From the NCBI RefSeq assembly GCF_024124825.1, contig NZ_JAMXSS010000002.1, positions 186,001 through 250,000 of the forward strand: a stretch of 64,000 bases of DNA, in the 5' to 3' direction. Both the position numbers and the translations under genes were made by a program. Positions 15,874-24,094 of the stretch are shown here, one piece after another. Below the pieces are notes generated by a model that was not told the origin of the DNA, searched no databases, and saw nothing but the letters and a program-made list of their open reading frames with translations. Position 1 is the stretch's first letter; every line of letters starts with the position of its first letter. This DNA is from Arthrobacter sp. H16F315 (GTDB lineage Bacteria; Actinomycetota; Actinomycetes; Actinomycetales; Micrococcaceae).

Positions 15874-18396
15874 CTAGGCGTCGCTCTTGGTCAGCGGGGC
15901 GTAACGGAGCAGGAGCCGTTTTTCGCCGATGCTGAACTTCACCTTTGCGACGGTCTTGTCCCCCGAACCTTCGACGGCCAGCACGGTGCCGTTGCCGAAG
16001 CTCGTGTGGTTGACCTTGTCGCCCACGCCCACAGCGACGATTTCCTTCTGCGGCTGCACCCGGTTTTTGGCAATGGCCGCCGGAACGTCCGCGTTGAAAC
16101 CCGCTGAGGTACTTGCGTCGGCCCCGCGTGCGGTGCCGGCACCCCAGAATGAGCCACCGTAGCGGCTTGAGCCGACGGTTGCGCCGCTGCCCCAGCCGCC
16201 GGATTGGCGGGTAGAGCCTTCACGCTTCCACTCCACCAAGTCGGCCGGGATTTCTTCGATGAACTGGCTGGCGGGGTTGTACTGGCTCTGGCCCCACATG
16301 CTGCGGACCTCGGACCGGGTCAGATAGAGGCGTTTGCGCGCCCGGGTCAGGCCAACGTAGGCCAGCCGGCGTTCTTCGGCCAGTTCCTTGGGGTCGGTGG
16401 CAGAGCGCTGGTGCGGGAACAGCCCGTGTTCCATGCCGGTCAGGAACACCACCGGGAACTCCAGGCCCTTGGCGGTGTGCAGGGTCATCAAGGTGACAAC
16501 GCCGAGCCGTTTGGCTTCCGCGACGGCGGCGGCCATCTGATCGGCGCTGCCCTCCGGCGCATCCGGAATCTGGTCGGCGTCAGCGACGAGGGAAACCCCT
16601 TCCAGGAAGGCGCCAAGGGAACCCTCGGGGTTGTCGCGTTCGTATTCACGCACGACGGCGACGAGTTCGGCGAGGTTTTCCACCCGCGACTCGTCCTGAG
16701 GGTCGCTGCTGGAGCGCAGGCCGGCGAGGTAGCCGGTCTGTTCCAGGACGGCTTCAAGTGCCGCGGCAGCACCGGAGCCGGACGCCACCTCGGCGAGGTC
16801 GTCGAGGAGCTTCACGAAGCCCTGCACGGCGTTGACGGAACGGGTGGCCATGCCGGGGGCCTCGTCGGCGCGTCGGGCGGCCGCCATAAAGGAAATTCGA
16901 TCGCGCTGGGCGAGGGATGCCACCGCGCCCTCGGCCCGGTCGCCGATTCCGCGTTTTGGCTCGTTGAGGATCCGGCGCAGGTTGACGTCGTCATCCGGGT
17001 TGACGAGTACCCGCAGGTAGGCAAGAGCGTCCTTGATTTCCTTGCGCTCGTAGAACCGGGTGCCGCCGACCACCTTGTAGGGAAGTCCGACGCGGACCAG
17101 GACGTCTTCGATCGAGCGGGACTGGGCATTGGTGCGGTAAAAGATCGCGACGTCGCCGGGGCGCAGATCCCCTTCATCCTGCAGCCGATCGATTTCCTTG
17201 GCGATGAACTGGGCTTCGTCGTGTTCGTTCTCGCCGACATAGCCGACGATCTTCTCGCCGTCGCCCTCTGCCGTCCAAAGCCGCTTCTCCGGCCGATTGG
17301 GGTTGCGCGAGATGACCGAGTTGGCGGCGCTGAGGATGGTCTGGGTGGAGCGGTAGTTTTGCTCCAGCTTGATGGTGCGGGCGTCGGGGTAGTCCTTCTC
17401 GAACTCCACGATGTTGCGGATGTCGGCGCCGCGGAAGGCGTAGATGGACTGGTCCGAGTCGCCGACGACGGTCAGCTCGGCAGCGCCGGGGCCTTCGCCG
17501 ACGATTTCGCGGACCAGGGCGTACTGGGCGTGGTTGGTGTCCTGGTATTCGTCTACGAGGACGTGCCGGAAGCGGCGCCGGTAGGACTCGGCGAGCGCAG
17601 GGAAGGCGCGGAACATATAGACCGTCTCTGCGATCAGGTCATCGAAATCCATGGCGTTGGCTTGGCGCAGCCGCTGTGTGTAGCCCTTAAAGACTTCGGC
17701 GACGGCCTGCTCGAAGGGGTCATTGTGATTGGCGCCGGATGAGTAACTGTCCGCGTCGATGAGTTCGTTTTTGAGCGCCGAGATCTTGTGCTGGATGGCT
17801 TTGGGGGCAAAACGCTTGGGATCCAGGTCCAGGTTCTTGGCCACAAGTGTGACCAGCCGCAGCGAGTCGGCGGAATCGTAAATGGAGAAGTTGGAGTTCA
17901 ATCCGACGTTTTTGGCTTCGCGGCGCAGGATCCGGACGCAGGAGGAGTGGAAGGTGGAAACCCACATCGTTTTGGCCCGGCCGCCAACCAGGGCTTCAAC
18001 CCGCTCCCGCATTTCGGCGGCAGCTTTGTTGGTGAACGTGATGGCCAGGATCTCGCCGTGATGGGCGCGGCGGGTGGCGATCAGGTAGGCGATGCGGTTG
18101 CTGAGCACTCGGGTTTTACCCGAGCCGGCGCCGGCGACGATCAACAGGGCGCTGCCGGCGTGTTTTACGGCCTCTTCCTGCTGCGGGTTAAGTCCTTCAA
18201 GGAGCTCTGCCGCGCCGGGAAGCTGCCGGTGGTCTCCGTCTCCGGCGAAGTTGACGTGATGTTCACCGTTGAGCTTGGCACTTTCCGCGGGATCCCGCCC
18301 AGCCAGGCCCGTCCCGGCAGTCACTTTGGTGGCCGCCGCCGTCGTCGAGGCAGTAGCGAAGGGTCCGTCGGCGTAAGGGTCAAACAACATATCCAT
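15874..18396 (-). CDS. pcrA: ATP-dependent DNA helicase PcrA/UvrD
   Basis: About 840 residues, superfamily 1A 3'-5' helicase for repair and replication-fork upkeep. All motifs are present in order: Q motif LNPQQEEAV, Walker A VAGAGSGKT, TFTNKAA, motif II VDEYQDTN, motif III GDSDQSIYAFRGAD, QNYRST, TLHTAKGLEFPVVF and YVGLTRAR. The C-terminal tail has the SFGNGTVLAVEGSG module that contacts RNA polymerase in PcrA proteins. ATG at 18396 (MDMLFDP) is chosen; the frame runs on upstream only because it reads through the repeat array. No clear ribosome site precedes it, so translation may be leaderless or weak. Confidence 0.95.
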   Translation of the reverse strand: MDMLFDPYADGPFATASTTAAATKVTAGTGLAGRDPAESAKLNGEHHVNFAGDGDHRQLPGAAELLEGLNPQQEEAVKHAGSALLIVAGAGSGKTRVLSNRIAYLIATRRAHHGEILAITFTNKAAAEMRERVEALVGGRAKTMWVSTFHSSCVRILRREAKNVGLNSNFSIYDSADSLRLVTLVAKNLDLDPKRFAPKAIQHKISALKNELIDADSYSSGANHNDPFEQAVAEVFKGYTQRLRQANAMDFDDLIAETVYMFRAFPALAESYRRRFRHVLVDEYQDTNHAQYALVREIVGEGPGAAELTVVGDSDQSIYAFRGADIRNIVEFEKDYPDARTIKLEQNYRSTQTILSAANSVISRNPNRPEKRLWTAEGDGEKIVGYVGENEHDEAQFIAKEIDRLQDEGDLRPGDVAIFYRTNAQSRSIEDVLVRVGLPYKVVGGTRFYERKEIKDALAYLRVLVNPDDDVNLRRILNEPKRGIGDRAEGAVASLAQRDRISFMAAARRADEAPGMATRSVNAVQGFVKLLDDLAEVASGSGAAAALEAVLEQTGYLAGLRSSSDPQDESRVENLAELVAVVREYERDNPEGSLGAFLEGVSLVADADQIPDAPEGSADQMAAAVAEAKRLGVVTLMTLHTAKGLEFPVVFLTGMEHGLFPHQRSATDPKELAEERRLAYVGLTRARKRLYLTRSEVRSMWGQSQYNPASQFIEEIPADLVEWKREGSTRQSGGWGSGATVGSSRYGGSFWGAGTARGADASTSAGFNADVPAAIAKNRVQPQKEIVAVGVGDKVNHTSFGNGTVLAVEGSGDKTVAKVKFSIGEKRLLLRYAPLTKSDA

Positions 18397-18435
18397 GGTG
18401 TTAACAAGTCTAGGCGGTGCCGCTGACACCGGCGT

Positions 18436-18690
18436 CCGCCCTGGCGGACATGCCCTCCCCTGCCCGCCAGCACTGGACATAACGCCACCGTGTCCACACC
18501 ACGCGCCTAACAATGAGCATGTCCAACAGCGGTAGGAAAACCGCCCTGGCGGACATGCCCTCCCCTGCCCGCCAGCACTGGACATAACGCCACCATGTCC
18601 ACACCACGCGCCCAACAATGGACATGTCCGGTAGAACGCGCAGCGGAAGCTGGGCATGTCCGTAGCACCCGCCGAACAATGAGCATGTCC
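18436..18690. repeat. GGACAT/ATGTCC repeat array, cluster 1
   Basis: The 321-base gap between pcrA and the inositol-phosphatase gene is filled by repeats. An 89-base unit at 18436-18524 recurs at 18541-18629 with four mismatches. A partial third copy (GAACAATGAGCATGTCC) ends at about 18690. Each unit carries several GGACAT or ATGTCC half-sites, including one full GGACATGTCC at 18620-18629; I count about ten half-sites over 250 bases. Units are also held together by CCGCCCTGGCGG-type inverted repeats. No coding role is credible. Confidence 0.85.
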
Positions 18691-18717
18691 CCCGGCCCGG
18701 CAGCTACGCGGCCGAGG

Positions 18718-19574
18718 CTATGACACGGCGCCGGATTCGAGGGCGGATCGGAGTTGGCGCACGGCCGTTGAACCGCCGGCGATGAACCAGTCCAATCCGT
18801 TGACCCGGACGACGTCGGCAGCGCCCCCGGCCGCAAGGACAATTGCCTGGCCGGGCAGCCAATCCCACTCCGGACAGCTGTGCTGGAACCAGCAGCCCAG
18901 TTCGCCGTCGGCTACCCGGCTGAGGTCGCAGGAACCGGAGCCAAACATCCGCAGTGCGGCAGCTGAGGTCGCGGCGGCGTGCCACGGCATGGCGCACAGC
19001 GGGTCGGCCAGCCAGGTGGGGTGAATGTAGGTAGCGGCGCCAAGCTCGGCGAGGGGGTGTCGGAGCGGCTGGCGCCGGGGACCCCACTGGGCCGAAAGGT
19101 GGTCAGCGGTTCACCGTTAAGCGTTGCCGGCCGCTCTCGTCCTCCGAGCCACAGCTTGTCCGCCTCCGGCTGGAAAATCCCGCCGAGCAGCACCCCGGAG
19201 GAGTCCTTAAGCGCGATTGCAGAACACCAGTAGGTGGAGCCGTTCAGGAAGTTGTAGGTTCCGTCGACCGGGTCGATCACCCATGTCCTGCCGCTGGTAC
19301 CCGCCACGGCCGAGCCCTCTTCGCCGAGGATGCCGTCGTCGGGCCGGCAGCGCTGGAGCTGTTCGAGCACGTAGGCTTCGGCCGCGTGGTCCGCAGCCGT
19401 GACGACGTCGGAAACCGAGGTCTTTTGCCGGCCTTCCAGCCCGGCCTGGCGCATCAGCAGCGCGAGGTTTCCAGCCTCCCGCGCAAGAGCCTCGGCGAGC
19501 TGGTAGTCATCAAGCGCGGGATTGAGTTCAGCTGTACTGTGCCGGCCGAGCCGGTGTTTTCCTAGTTCGGTCAC
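18718..19574 (-). CDS. inositol monophosphatase family protein, frame broken
   Basis: Member of the Li+-sensitive, Mg2+-dependent phosphatase family (inositol-1-phosphatase, histidinol-phosphatase, FBPase-like), about 285 residues. Metal-site motifs GEEGS and DPVDGTYNFLNG are intact in the N-terminal half, and the C-terminal half has the EWDWLPG motif and a GGAADVVRVNG region. The halves are in different frames. The change is at the G5 run 19053-19057 (plus strand), where one base seems missing; restoring it gives a continuous SDTPLAELGAATYIHPTW. The start at 19574 is tentative. Substrate could be inositol phosphate or histidinol phosphate. Confidence 0.8.
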
Positions 19575-19689
19575 GCGCCCAGCCTATCGGTGGCCGCTGG
19601 CACTGAACAGGCGGCGTGCCAGCCGAGCCAGCGGACCGTACTTTGCCCGGCGCCCGCTTGCGCAGTCATTCCGGGGCGATAATGGAGCC

Positions 19690-20343
19690 ATGGCCAAGAC
19701 ACCCGCACAGCGAATCAAGAAACACGGCACCAACGCAGTCGTCCCCCAGCACCAGCTGCCGTCGGTGATCAACCCAAGCACCAGCCGGACCCCGCAGAAG
19801 GCGCAGAGCAACAGCACTCTGATCCTCATTGCCGGTGTTGTAGCGAGCCTTTTCCTCTTCTGGTACCTCCATCTCCTGACCCTGAACCAGCTCACCCAGC
19901 TCAGCAATGGCCTCGCCATGCCAGACTCCCTGGTTGGGGGCTTCGACCAGGGGTTCGTGGAGCAATTGCGCGCCGCCATGGACGAGGACGCCCGCGGACA
20001 ACTGAACTACGTCCATAAGACGGCCGGCACACTCTTCCCGCTGATCTTCGGCTTCACCTGGCTGCTGCTCATTGGTACAAACGTGACCCGTAAATCGCTG
20101 CGCTGGGCGATGTGGGCACTGCCAGTGCTTTTCGCCGCCGTCCGGCTGTGGGGCAACTCGGCCATAGACTCCATGATGTCCTCAGACACGCTCGACGCCG
20201 GCCAGGTGGCACTGGCCTCGAGCCTCACCGTCGCCGGCTGGGTGCTGTTGGTACTGAGCCTGGCGGCTGGAGTAGCTGCCGTGTTCCTGGTCCGTAAACG
20301 CGCTTCCGCACCCGCGCCCGCCGCGGGACATGTCCGGTCTTAG
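19690..20343 (+). CDS. multi-pass membrane protein of unknown function
   Basis: A 217-residue protein: a basic cytoplasmic N-terminus (MAKTPAQRIKKHG), one hydrophobic segment at about 45-65, then a soluble stretch of about 45 residues (MDEDARGQLNYVHKT), then three or four more membrane segments. It ends in a short Ala/Pro-rich tail. GGAG lies just upstream of the ATG at 19690. The last codons (GHVRS, stop) are part of the first GGACATGTCC repeat of cluster 2, so the repeat array has grown into, or always formed, the 3' end of this gene. No known domain recognised. Confidence 0.7.
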   Translation: MAKTPAQRIKKHGTNAVVPQHQLPSVINPSTSRTPQKAQSNSTLILIAGVVASLFLFWYLHLLTLNQLTQLSNGLAMPDSLVGGFDQGFVEQLRAAMDEDARGQLNYVHKTAGTLFPLIFGFTWLLLIGTNVTRKSLRWAMWALPVLFAAVRLWGNSAIDSMMSSDTLDAGQVALASSLTVAGWVLLVLSLAAGVAAVFLVRKRASAPAPAAGHVRS

Positions 20344-20468
20344 CCGACCCGGTCGCGGGACATGTCCAGCCTTAGCCGACTCGGCCGCGGGACATGTCCA
20401 GTCTTGCACCGGATCGCTGGGCACAATCGCACTATGTCCATTCGCGCTGGAACCGGGAGGGCATGTCC
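20326..20468. repeat. GGACATGTCC tandem array, cluster 2
   Basis: Three tandem units of exactly 32 bases, each with the perfect 10-bp palindrome GGACATGTCC (20326-20335, 20358-20367, 20390-20399) followed by a conserved CTTAGCCGAC-type spacer. Two looser half-sites follow (ATGTCC at 20434-20439 and 20463-20468). The array fills the gap between two convergent genes. Together with cluster 1 it brackets the phosphatase and membrane genes. Confidence 0.85.
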
Positions 20469-20499
20469 ACCCGGGCAGCTGGATGGCCCGAGGGCGGGT

Positions 20500-21522
20500 T
20501 CACTCCTCGGCTGAGAGGAATCCGCGAGCGAGTTGGGCCCGCTGGGAGGCGCCCGCAGCTTCGAATTGATGGGCTGCCATCAGCAGGTTCTCGTTGGCCT
20601 TACCGGGCTGCGCGAGCGCAGCATGTGCCCGGCCCAGAAGCAGCCTGGCCTCGCCCACGATCTGCGGGAGGGTACTGTTCGCTTCGGCGCAAACGCCCTC
20701 GAGGACGCCGATGGCTGCCGCCGGCTCCCCGGCAAGGTAACTCCAATGGCCGCGGTTGAGGCGGAGCAGCATATGGTCCTCGGCGGAGCCCCCAATAATG
20801 TCGGTGGCCAGCTCGGCACGCTCAATGCAGCGTAGGGTGTCCGCATCCGCGATATCGGCGGCAAGCCGCATCGCGGCCGACGCCTTGTTGAATTTCGCCC
20901 AGACATCCAAATTCCTGGCCGGCGAGAAGGTGGCGGCCGCCCGTTCGTGGAAATCAAGTCCGTCCTGGATTTTGTTGCAGAGGAAGGCCACGTTGCCGAT
21001 CACCCAATACGCCTTGCCAACCAGTTGATCGTCTACCTCGACGGAAATTGCGTCCGCCAAATTCAGGCATTCAGCCCAGGCTTCATCAAGCATCCCGCTG
21101 TCAGCCAATGCGCCAATGAGCGCTTGCAGGGCCTTGACGCGCATTTCGAGGTCGGCTTCATCCTGCATCAAGTCGGCGGCCAATCTGGCCTCCACCACCG
21201 CGCTCTCCAGGAGGCCCGAGCCTTGACCCGCCTTGGCTTTAAGAATATGAACCTGCGCCTTGGCCTGCGCGCTGATCAGCTCGGGCTGGAGAATCAGCGA
21301 ATGCGCCACCGTCGTGCAATCTTCGAACCTCCCCGCCGCAAGCAGGCTCTCCGCCTGGAGAAACGTCATGTTCCACCACGATTCCGGGTCCCCGTCCCGG
21401 CGCGCAATCGTAGCCGCGGTGTGGGCGCTGGATGCAGCCTCGCCGAAAACGTGATTGTCCCAGCGCTCGCGCGCCTCAAGCTCGGCGGCGACGTATGCCG
21501 CGGAGACAGGGTTGTGTTGCAT
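20500..21522 (-). CDS. TPR-like helical-repeat protein
   Basis: A 340-residue, almost entirely alpha-helical, Ala/Leu-rich protein. Repeats of about 35-40 residues resemble tetratricopeptide repeats (for example ESLLAAGRFEDCTTVAHSLI, DSGMLDEAWAECLNLADAI, GKAYWVIGNVAFLCNKIQDG, VGEARLLLGRAHAALAQPGK). It resembles the C-terminal sensor region of TPR regulators but no N-terminal helix-turn-helix is evident; the protein starts directly in helical repeats (MQHNPVSAAYVAAELEAR). No signal peptide, so it is cytoplasmic. It is divergent from the VGWWP-repeat peptide gene with 209 bases between the starts. TPR folds often bind peptides, which makes that neighbour interesting; the link is inference. Confidence 0.7.
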   Translation of the reverse strand: MQHNPVSAAYVAAELEARERWDNHVFGEAASSAHTAATIARRDGDPESWWNMTFLQAESLLAAGRFEDCTTVAHSLILQPELISAQAKAQVHILKAKAGQGSGLLESAVVEARLAADLMQDEADLEMRVKALQALIGALADSGMLDEAWAECLNLADAISVEVDDQLVGKAYWVIGNVAFLCNKIQDGLDFHERAAATFSPARNLDVWAKFNKASAAMRLAADIADADTLRCIERAELATDIIGGSAEDHMLLRLNRGHWSYLAGEPAAAIGVLEGVCAEANSTLPQIVGEARLLLGRAHAALAQPGKANENLLMAAHQFEAAGASQRAQLARGFLSAEE

Positions 21523-21731
21523 AAATCAATTATCCGTCGGCGAGGGCGTGCGTGTGACCAAAACGCGCAAGTATAGGAAACTAAGGATTGACACAGGGTT
21601 CGCTCAAGTGCGCGCCATTAGCACAAGATTCATTGCCAGCTCTCGAATTGTCCGCTACTGGCGTGTCGTAACCCCTACAATCTAATTACGCACCATGAGT
21701 CCCATCAGCCCCTTGAACCTCAGGAGTTTCC

Positions 21732-22016
21732 ATGAAGAAGCAGCTCGCAACATTCCTTGTCGCCGGCGCAGTGATCGCAGCAGGACTGTCCGCCGGCACC
21801 GTGGTTTCGGCAGCCGGTAGCAATTCCGGCCAAGACTCCACTGTCGCTGTGGGCTGGTGGCCCGACACCACGAATCCGCAGGTCGGCTGGTGGCCGAACG
21901 GCAACACCCCCTCCGCCGCCGCGAAATCGAACACCACAAGCCCGCAGGTCGGCTGGTGGCCGAACACCACAAGCCCGCAGGTTGGCTGGTGGCCGAACGG
22001 CACGTCAGGCGTCTAG
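21732..22016 (+). CDS. small secreted peptide precursor with four VGWWP repeats
   Basis: A 94-residue protein. Residues 1-28 form a Sec signal peptide (MKKQ, a hydrophobic core, and a VVSAA cleavage region). The mature part of about 65 residues has four copies of VGWWP at residues 40-44, 51-55, 73-77 and 84-88. The repeat unit is 11 residues (TTSPQVGWWPN) at spacings 11, 22 and 11, so a fifth, central unit has decayed into NGNTPSAAAKS. There are no cysteines and no other domain. ATG at 21732 has AGGAG eight bases upstream; TACAAT near 21670 may be the -10 box. A strong hairpin follows the stop. I know of no described family; possible roles are a processed signalling peptide, an antimicrobial peptide or a wall-binding peptide. 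Confidence 0.8.
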   Translation: MKKQLATFLVAGAVIAAGLSAGTVVSAAGSNSGQDSTVAVGWWPDTTNPQVGWWPNGNTPSAAAKSNTTSPQVGWWPNTTSPQVGWWPNGTSGV

Positions 22017-22046
22017 GACCCCAGTCCGGGTCAATGCAACATCGCG

Positions 22047-22078
22047 CGGTGGTACCGGGATCGTCTCCGGTACCACCG
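22047..22078. terminator. perfect 12-bp hairpin terminator
   Basis: CGGTGGTACCGG (22047-22058) pairs perfectly with 22067-22078 around an eight-base loop. It follows the peptide gene stop by 30 bases and faces the stop of the GGDEF-EAL gene (22132), so it may serve both strands. Confidence 0.75.
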
Positions 22079-22131
22079 TTCCTGGTTTAACGCCTCCCGG
22101 CGCCGGACAACCGGCACCGGACAACCGGCAG

Positions 22132-23655
22132 CTACTCGGGCAGCTCAATCAGCGGCTCGAGCTGCGCCGCAGGCACCGGGCGGCTAAAGAAGTAGCCCTG
22201 ACCGCTGGCACAACCCAGCGCGGTGAGGATCTCCGCTTGCTTCGCCGTCTCGATTCCCTCGGCAACAGCCTTGAGGCCACAGGCATGGATGAGGTGCAGC
22301 ACGGCACCTACAAAGCTCCCCTGTTCCTCGTCCTCCCCCAGCCCGTCGATCAGGCTCTTATCGATCTTAACGACGTTGACGGGCAGCTTCCGCAGATAGC
22401 TGATGGAAGAGTAGCCGGTACCGAAGTCGTCGATCTCAAGCTGTACGCCGAGCCGGCGCAGCCCGCTCAGTGAGTATTTGTCCACGTCCCCGCCGTTGAC
22501 CGCCATGGACTCGGTCAGTTCCACGATGAGGTTCGCGGCATCCACACCCGTCTCGCGGAGAATGTCGCGGACATGTTCAATAAGCTCCAGATTCTGGAGC
22601 TCCGTGGTGGAGATATTGACCCTGACGTTGAAACTGCTGTCCAAGTTCAGATTCTGCTGCCAGTCCCGCAACTGCTGCACGGCGTGCCGAAGTACCCAAC
22701 GGCCCAGATCGACAATCATGCCCGTCTCTTCGGCCAGCGGAATGAACTGGTCCGGCATCAGGAGCCCGCGCTCCGGATGGTTCCACCGCACCAGCGCTTC
22801 GACGCCTTCGATCCTTCCGGTAGCAAGCTCCACCACGGGCTGGTAGTGGAGGGTGAGCTGATCCTTGAGGATGGCCTCGCGCATTTCTGTGATCATGACG
22901 CTTTGCAGCCGCCGGGCGTAGAGCAACGCCGGTTCAAACACCTTGATACTGCTGTGCGGCTGGGCCTTGGCCGCGTACATCGCGGTGTCCGCCTCCATGA
23001 CCAGCTCGTCCACTGACTGGCCAGGTTCGGCGACCCGCAGTCCGATGCTGGTGCCGCAGGTGACCCGCAAATCCCCGACTTCAAGGCTCTCACTGAGCGC
23101 CTTGAGAATCCGGTTGGCTACCCGCCGGGCCCGAACGAGTGTTGATTTGGGCAGCATAATCGCGAACTCGTCGCCGCCGAGTCGCGCCACAGTGTCCGTT
23201 TCCCGGACGGCTTTTTGCAACCGGCGTGCAATCAGCCGCAGAACGTCATCTCCGGCACTGTGACCGAGCGTGTCGTTAATGCCCTTGAAGGAATCAAGGT
23301 CAAGAATCAGAAGCGCCGGCGGTTGTTCTCCACGGGTCGTCTCAGCGAGCGCATGGCTCAGGACCGAGTTAAGCGCCGTCCGGTTCGCGAGTTGGGTCAG
23401 CGGATCGGTCAGGGCCATCCGCTCCAGCTCGCCCTGGGCGTCCCGAAGCATCGCCGTCCGGCTTTCGACGCGTTCCTCGAGTTCCTGGTAGATGGTCTGC
23501 AGGTCATCAGCCATCAGGTTAATTCCGGCGATAACCGCGGCGACGTCATCCCTGGCGCCGGAGTGCGGAATCCTGGTACTCAGGTCCCCTCCGGCGATCC
23601 GCACTATGCCCTCCACGAGGGTATGCAGCCGGGGGTCCGGCCGATCAGGCTTCAC
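22132..23655 (-). CDS. GGDEF-EAL bifunctional c-di-GMP enzyme
   Basis: A 507-residue cytoplasmic protein: an N-terminal HAMP-like helical segment (GDLSTRI..., residues about 15-75) without membrane helices, GGDEF domain (about 80-245) with intact RLGGDEFAIML active site, then EAL domain (about 260-500) with EALVRWNHP, NIS, ELTES, DDFGTGYSS, KIDKSL, AEGIE and QGYFFSRP. Both the diguanylate cyclase and phosphodiesterase sites look catalytically complete. Its start overlaps the 3' end of the 149-residue gene, which in turn overlaps the GT2 synthase gene, so the three form one operon in which c-di-GMP turnover is tied to polysaccharide synthesis. Which activity dominates cannot be read from sequence. 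Confidence 0.93.
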   Translation of the reverse strand: MKPDRPDPRLHTLVEGIVRIAGGDLSTRIPHSGARDDVAAVIAGINLMADDLQTIYQELEERVESRTAMLRDAQGELERMALTDPLTQLANRTALNSVLSHALAETTRGEQPPALLILDLDSFKGINDTLGHSAGDDVLRLIARRLQKAVRETDTVARLGGDEFAIMLPKSTLVRARRVANRILKALSESLEVGDLRVTCGTSIGLRVAEPGQSVDELVMEADTAMYAAKAQPHSSIKVFEPALLYARRLQSVMITEMREAILKDQLTLHYQPVVELATGRIEGVEALVRWNHPERGLLMPDQFIPLAEETGMIVDLGRWVLRHAVQQLRDWQQNLNLDSSFNVRVNISTTELQNLELIEHVRDILRETGVDAANLIVELTESMAVNGGDVDKYSLSGLRRLGVQLEIDDFGTGYSSISYLRKLPVNVVKIDKSLIDGLGEDEEQGSFVGAVLHLIHACGLKAVAEGIETAKQAEILTALGCASGQGYFFSRPVPAAQLEPLIELPE

Positions 23656-24094
23656 TGGTGAACTGCCCTAACCACTGGACGGCTTCGGCTTCGGACGTAA
23701 AGAACTCCGCCCGAATCGTCTCGCCCGGGGACCGGAGGAGATAGTGCGCAATGACCCGGTCCACGGGGCTTACCCCCACGACGGCGAACGCGGACGGAGC
23801 AATGGAGCTCGCGTAGATGTGCCGGGCCTCAACACTGACTCCCACCACACCCGTGATGACCAGCATCACCGGCATGCGCCGGCCGTTGGCCAGTCTGCGG
23901 GCCGCGGATCCGGCGACGCGCGCCTCGGCTCCGCCGATTTCCGCATTCGCGGGAAGCACGATTTCGAGGATGCCGCCGTCGATGACGCGGACGCCGATCG
24001 GGGCACCCGCGGGCGCCGCCAACTCCGGAAGCTCGAGGACAGCGGGCTCAGGGGGAACCCGCTCCTCAGGCCCGGCCAGGGCGTCCAGGCTCAA
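23645..24094 (-). CDS. small protein between GT2 synthase and GGDEF-EAL (STAS-like?)
   Basis: A 149-residue soluble protein. An N-terminal Pro/Ala/Glu-rich stretch is followed by an alternating beta/alpha region (GVRVIDGGILEIVLP, RRMPVMLVITGVVGVSV, AFAVVGVSPVDRVIAHYLL, EAEAVQWLGQF). The pattern resembles SpoIIAA/STAS-like domains; I cannot be certain of the family. It overlaps the GT2 gene upstream by four bases and the GGDEF-EAL gene downstream by eleven, so the three products are made in fixed proportion. It is a good candidate for a regulator or adaptor between the c-di-GMP enzyme and the synthase. Confidence 0.7.
   Translation of the reverse strand: MSLDALAGPEERVPPEPAVLELPELAAPAGAPIGVRVIDGGILEIVLPANAEIGGAEARVAGSAARRLANGRRMPVMLVITGVVGVSVEARHIYASSIAPSAFAVVGVSPVDRVIAHYLLRSPGETIRAEFFTSEAEAVQWLGQFTSEA

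Noticed and set aside
16204..17742. Long open frame antisense to pcrA, and similar ones antisense to the ABC-F gene (31933-33507) and groEL (59997-61604)
   Set aside because: High GC at third positions creates long antisense frames; their composition lacks domain motifs and each lies over a conserved gene.
18397..18657. 87-residue in-frame N-terminal extension of PcrA
   Set aside because: It is the translation of the repeat array (the same Cys/Trp/Gly-rich segment appears twice) and is absent from PcrA proteins.
21852..22000. Short DNA repeats in the VGWWP gene considered as a CRISPR-like or minisatellite array
   Set aside because: The repeats keep the reading frame and encode a conserved peptide unit, with a signal peptide and ribosome site; spacers are not unique sequences.
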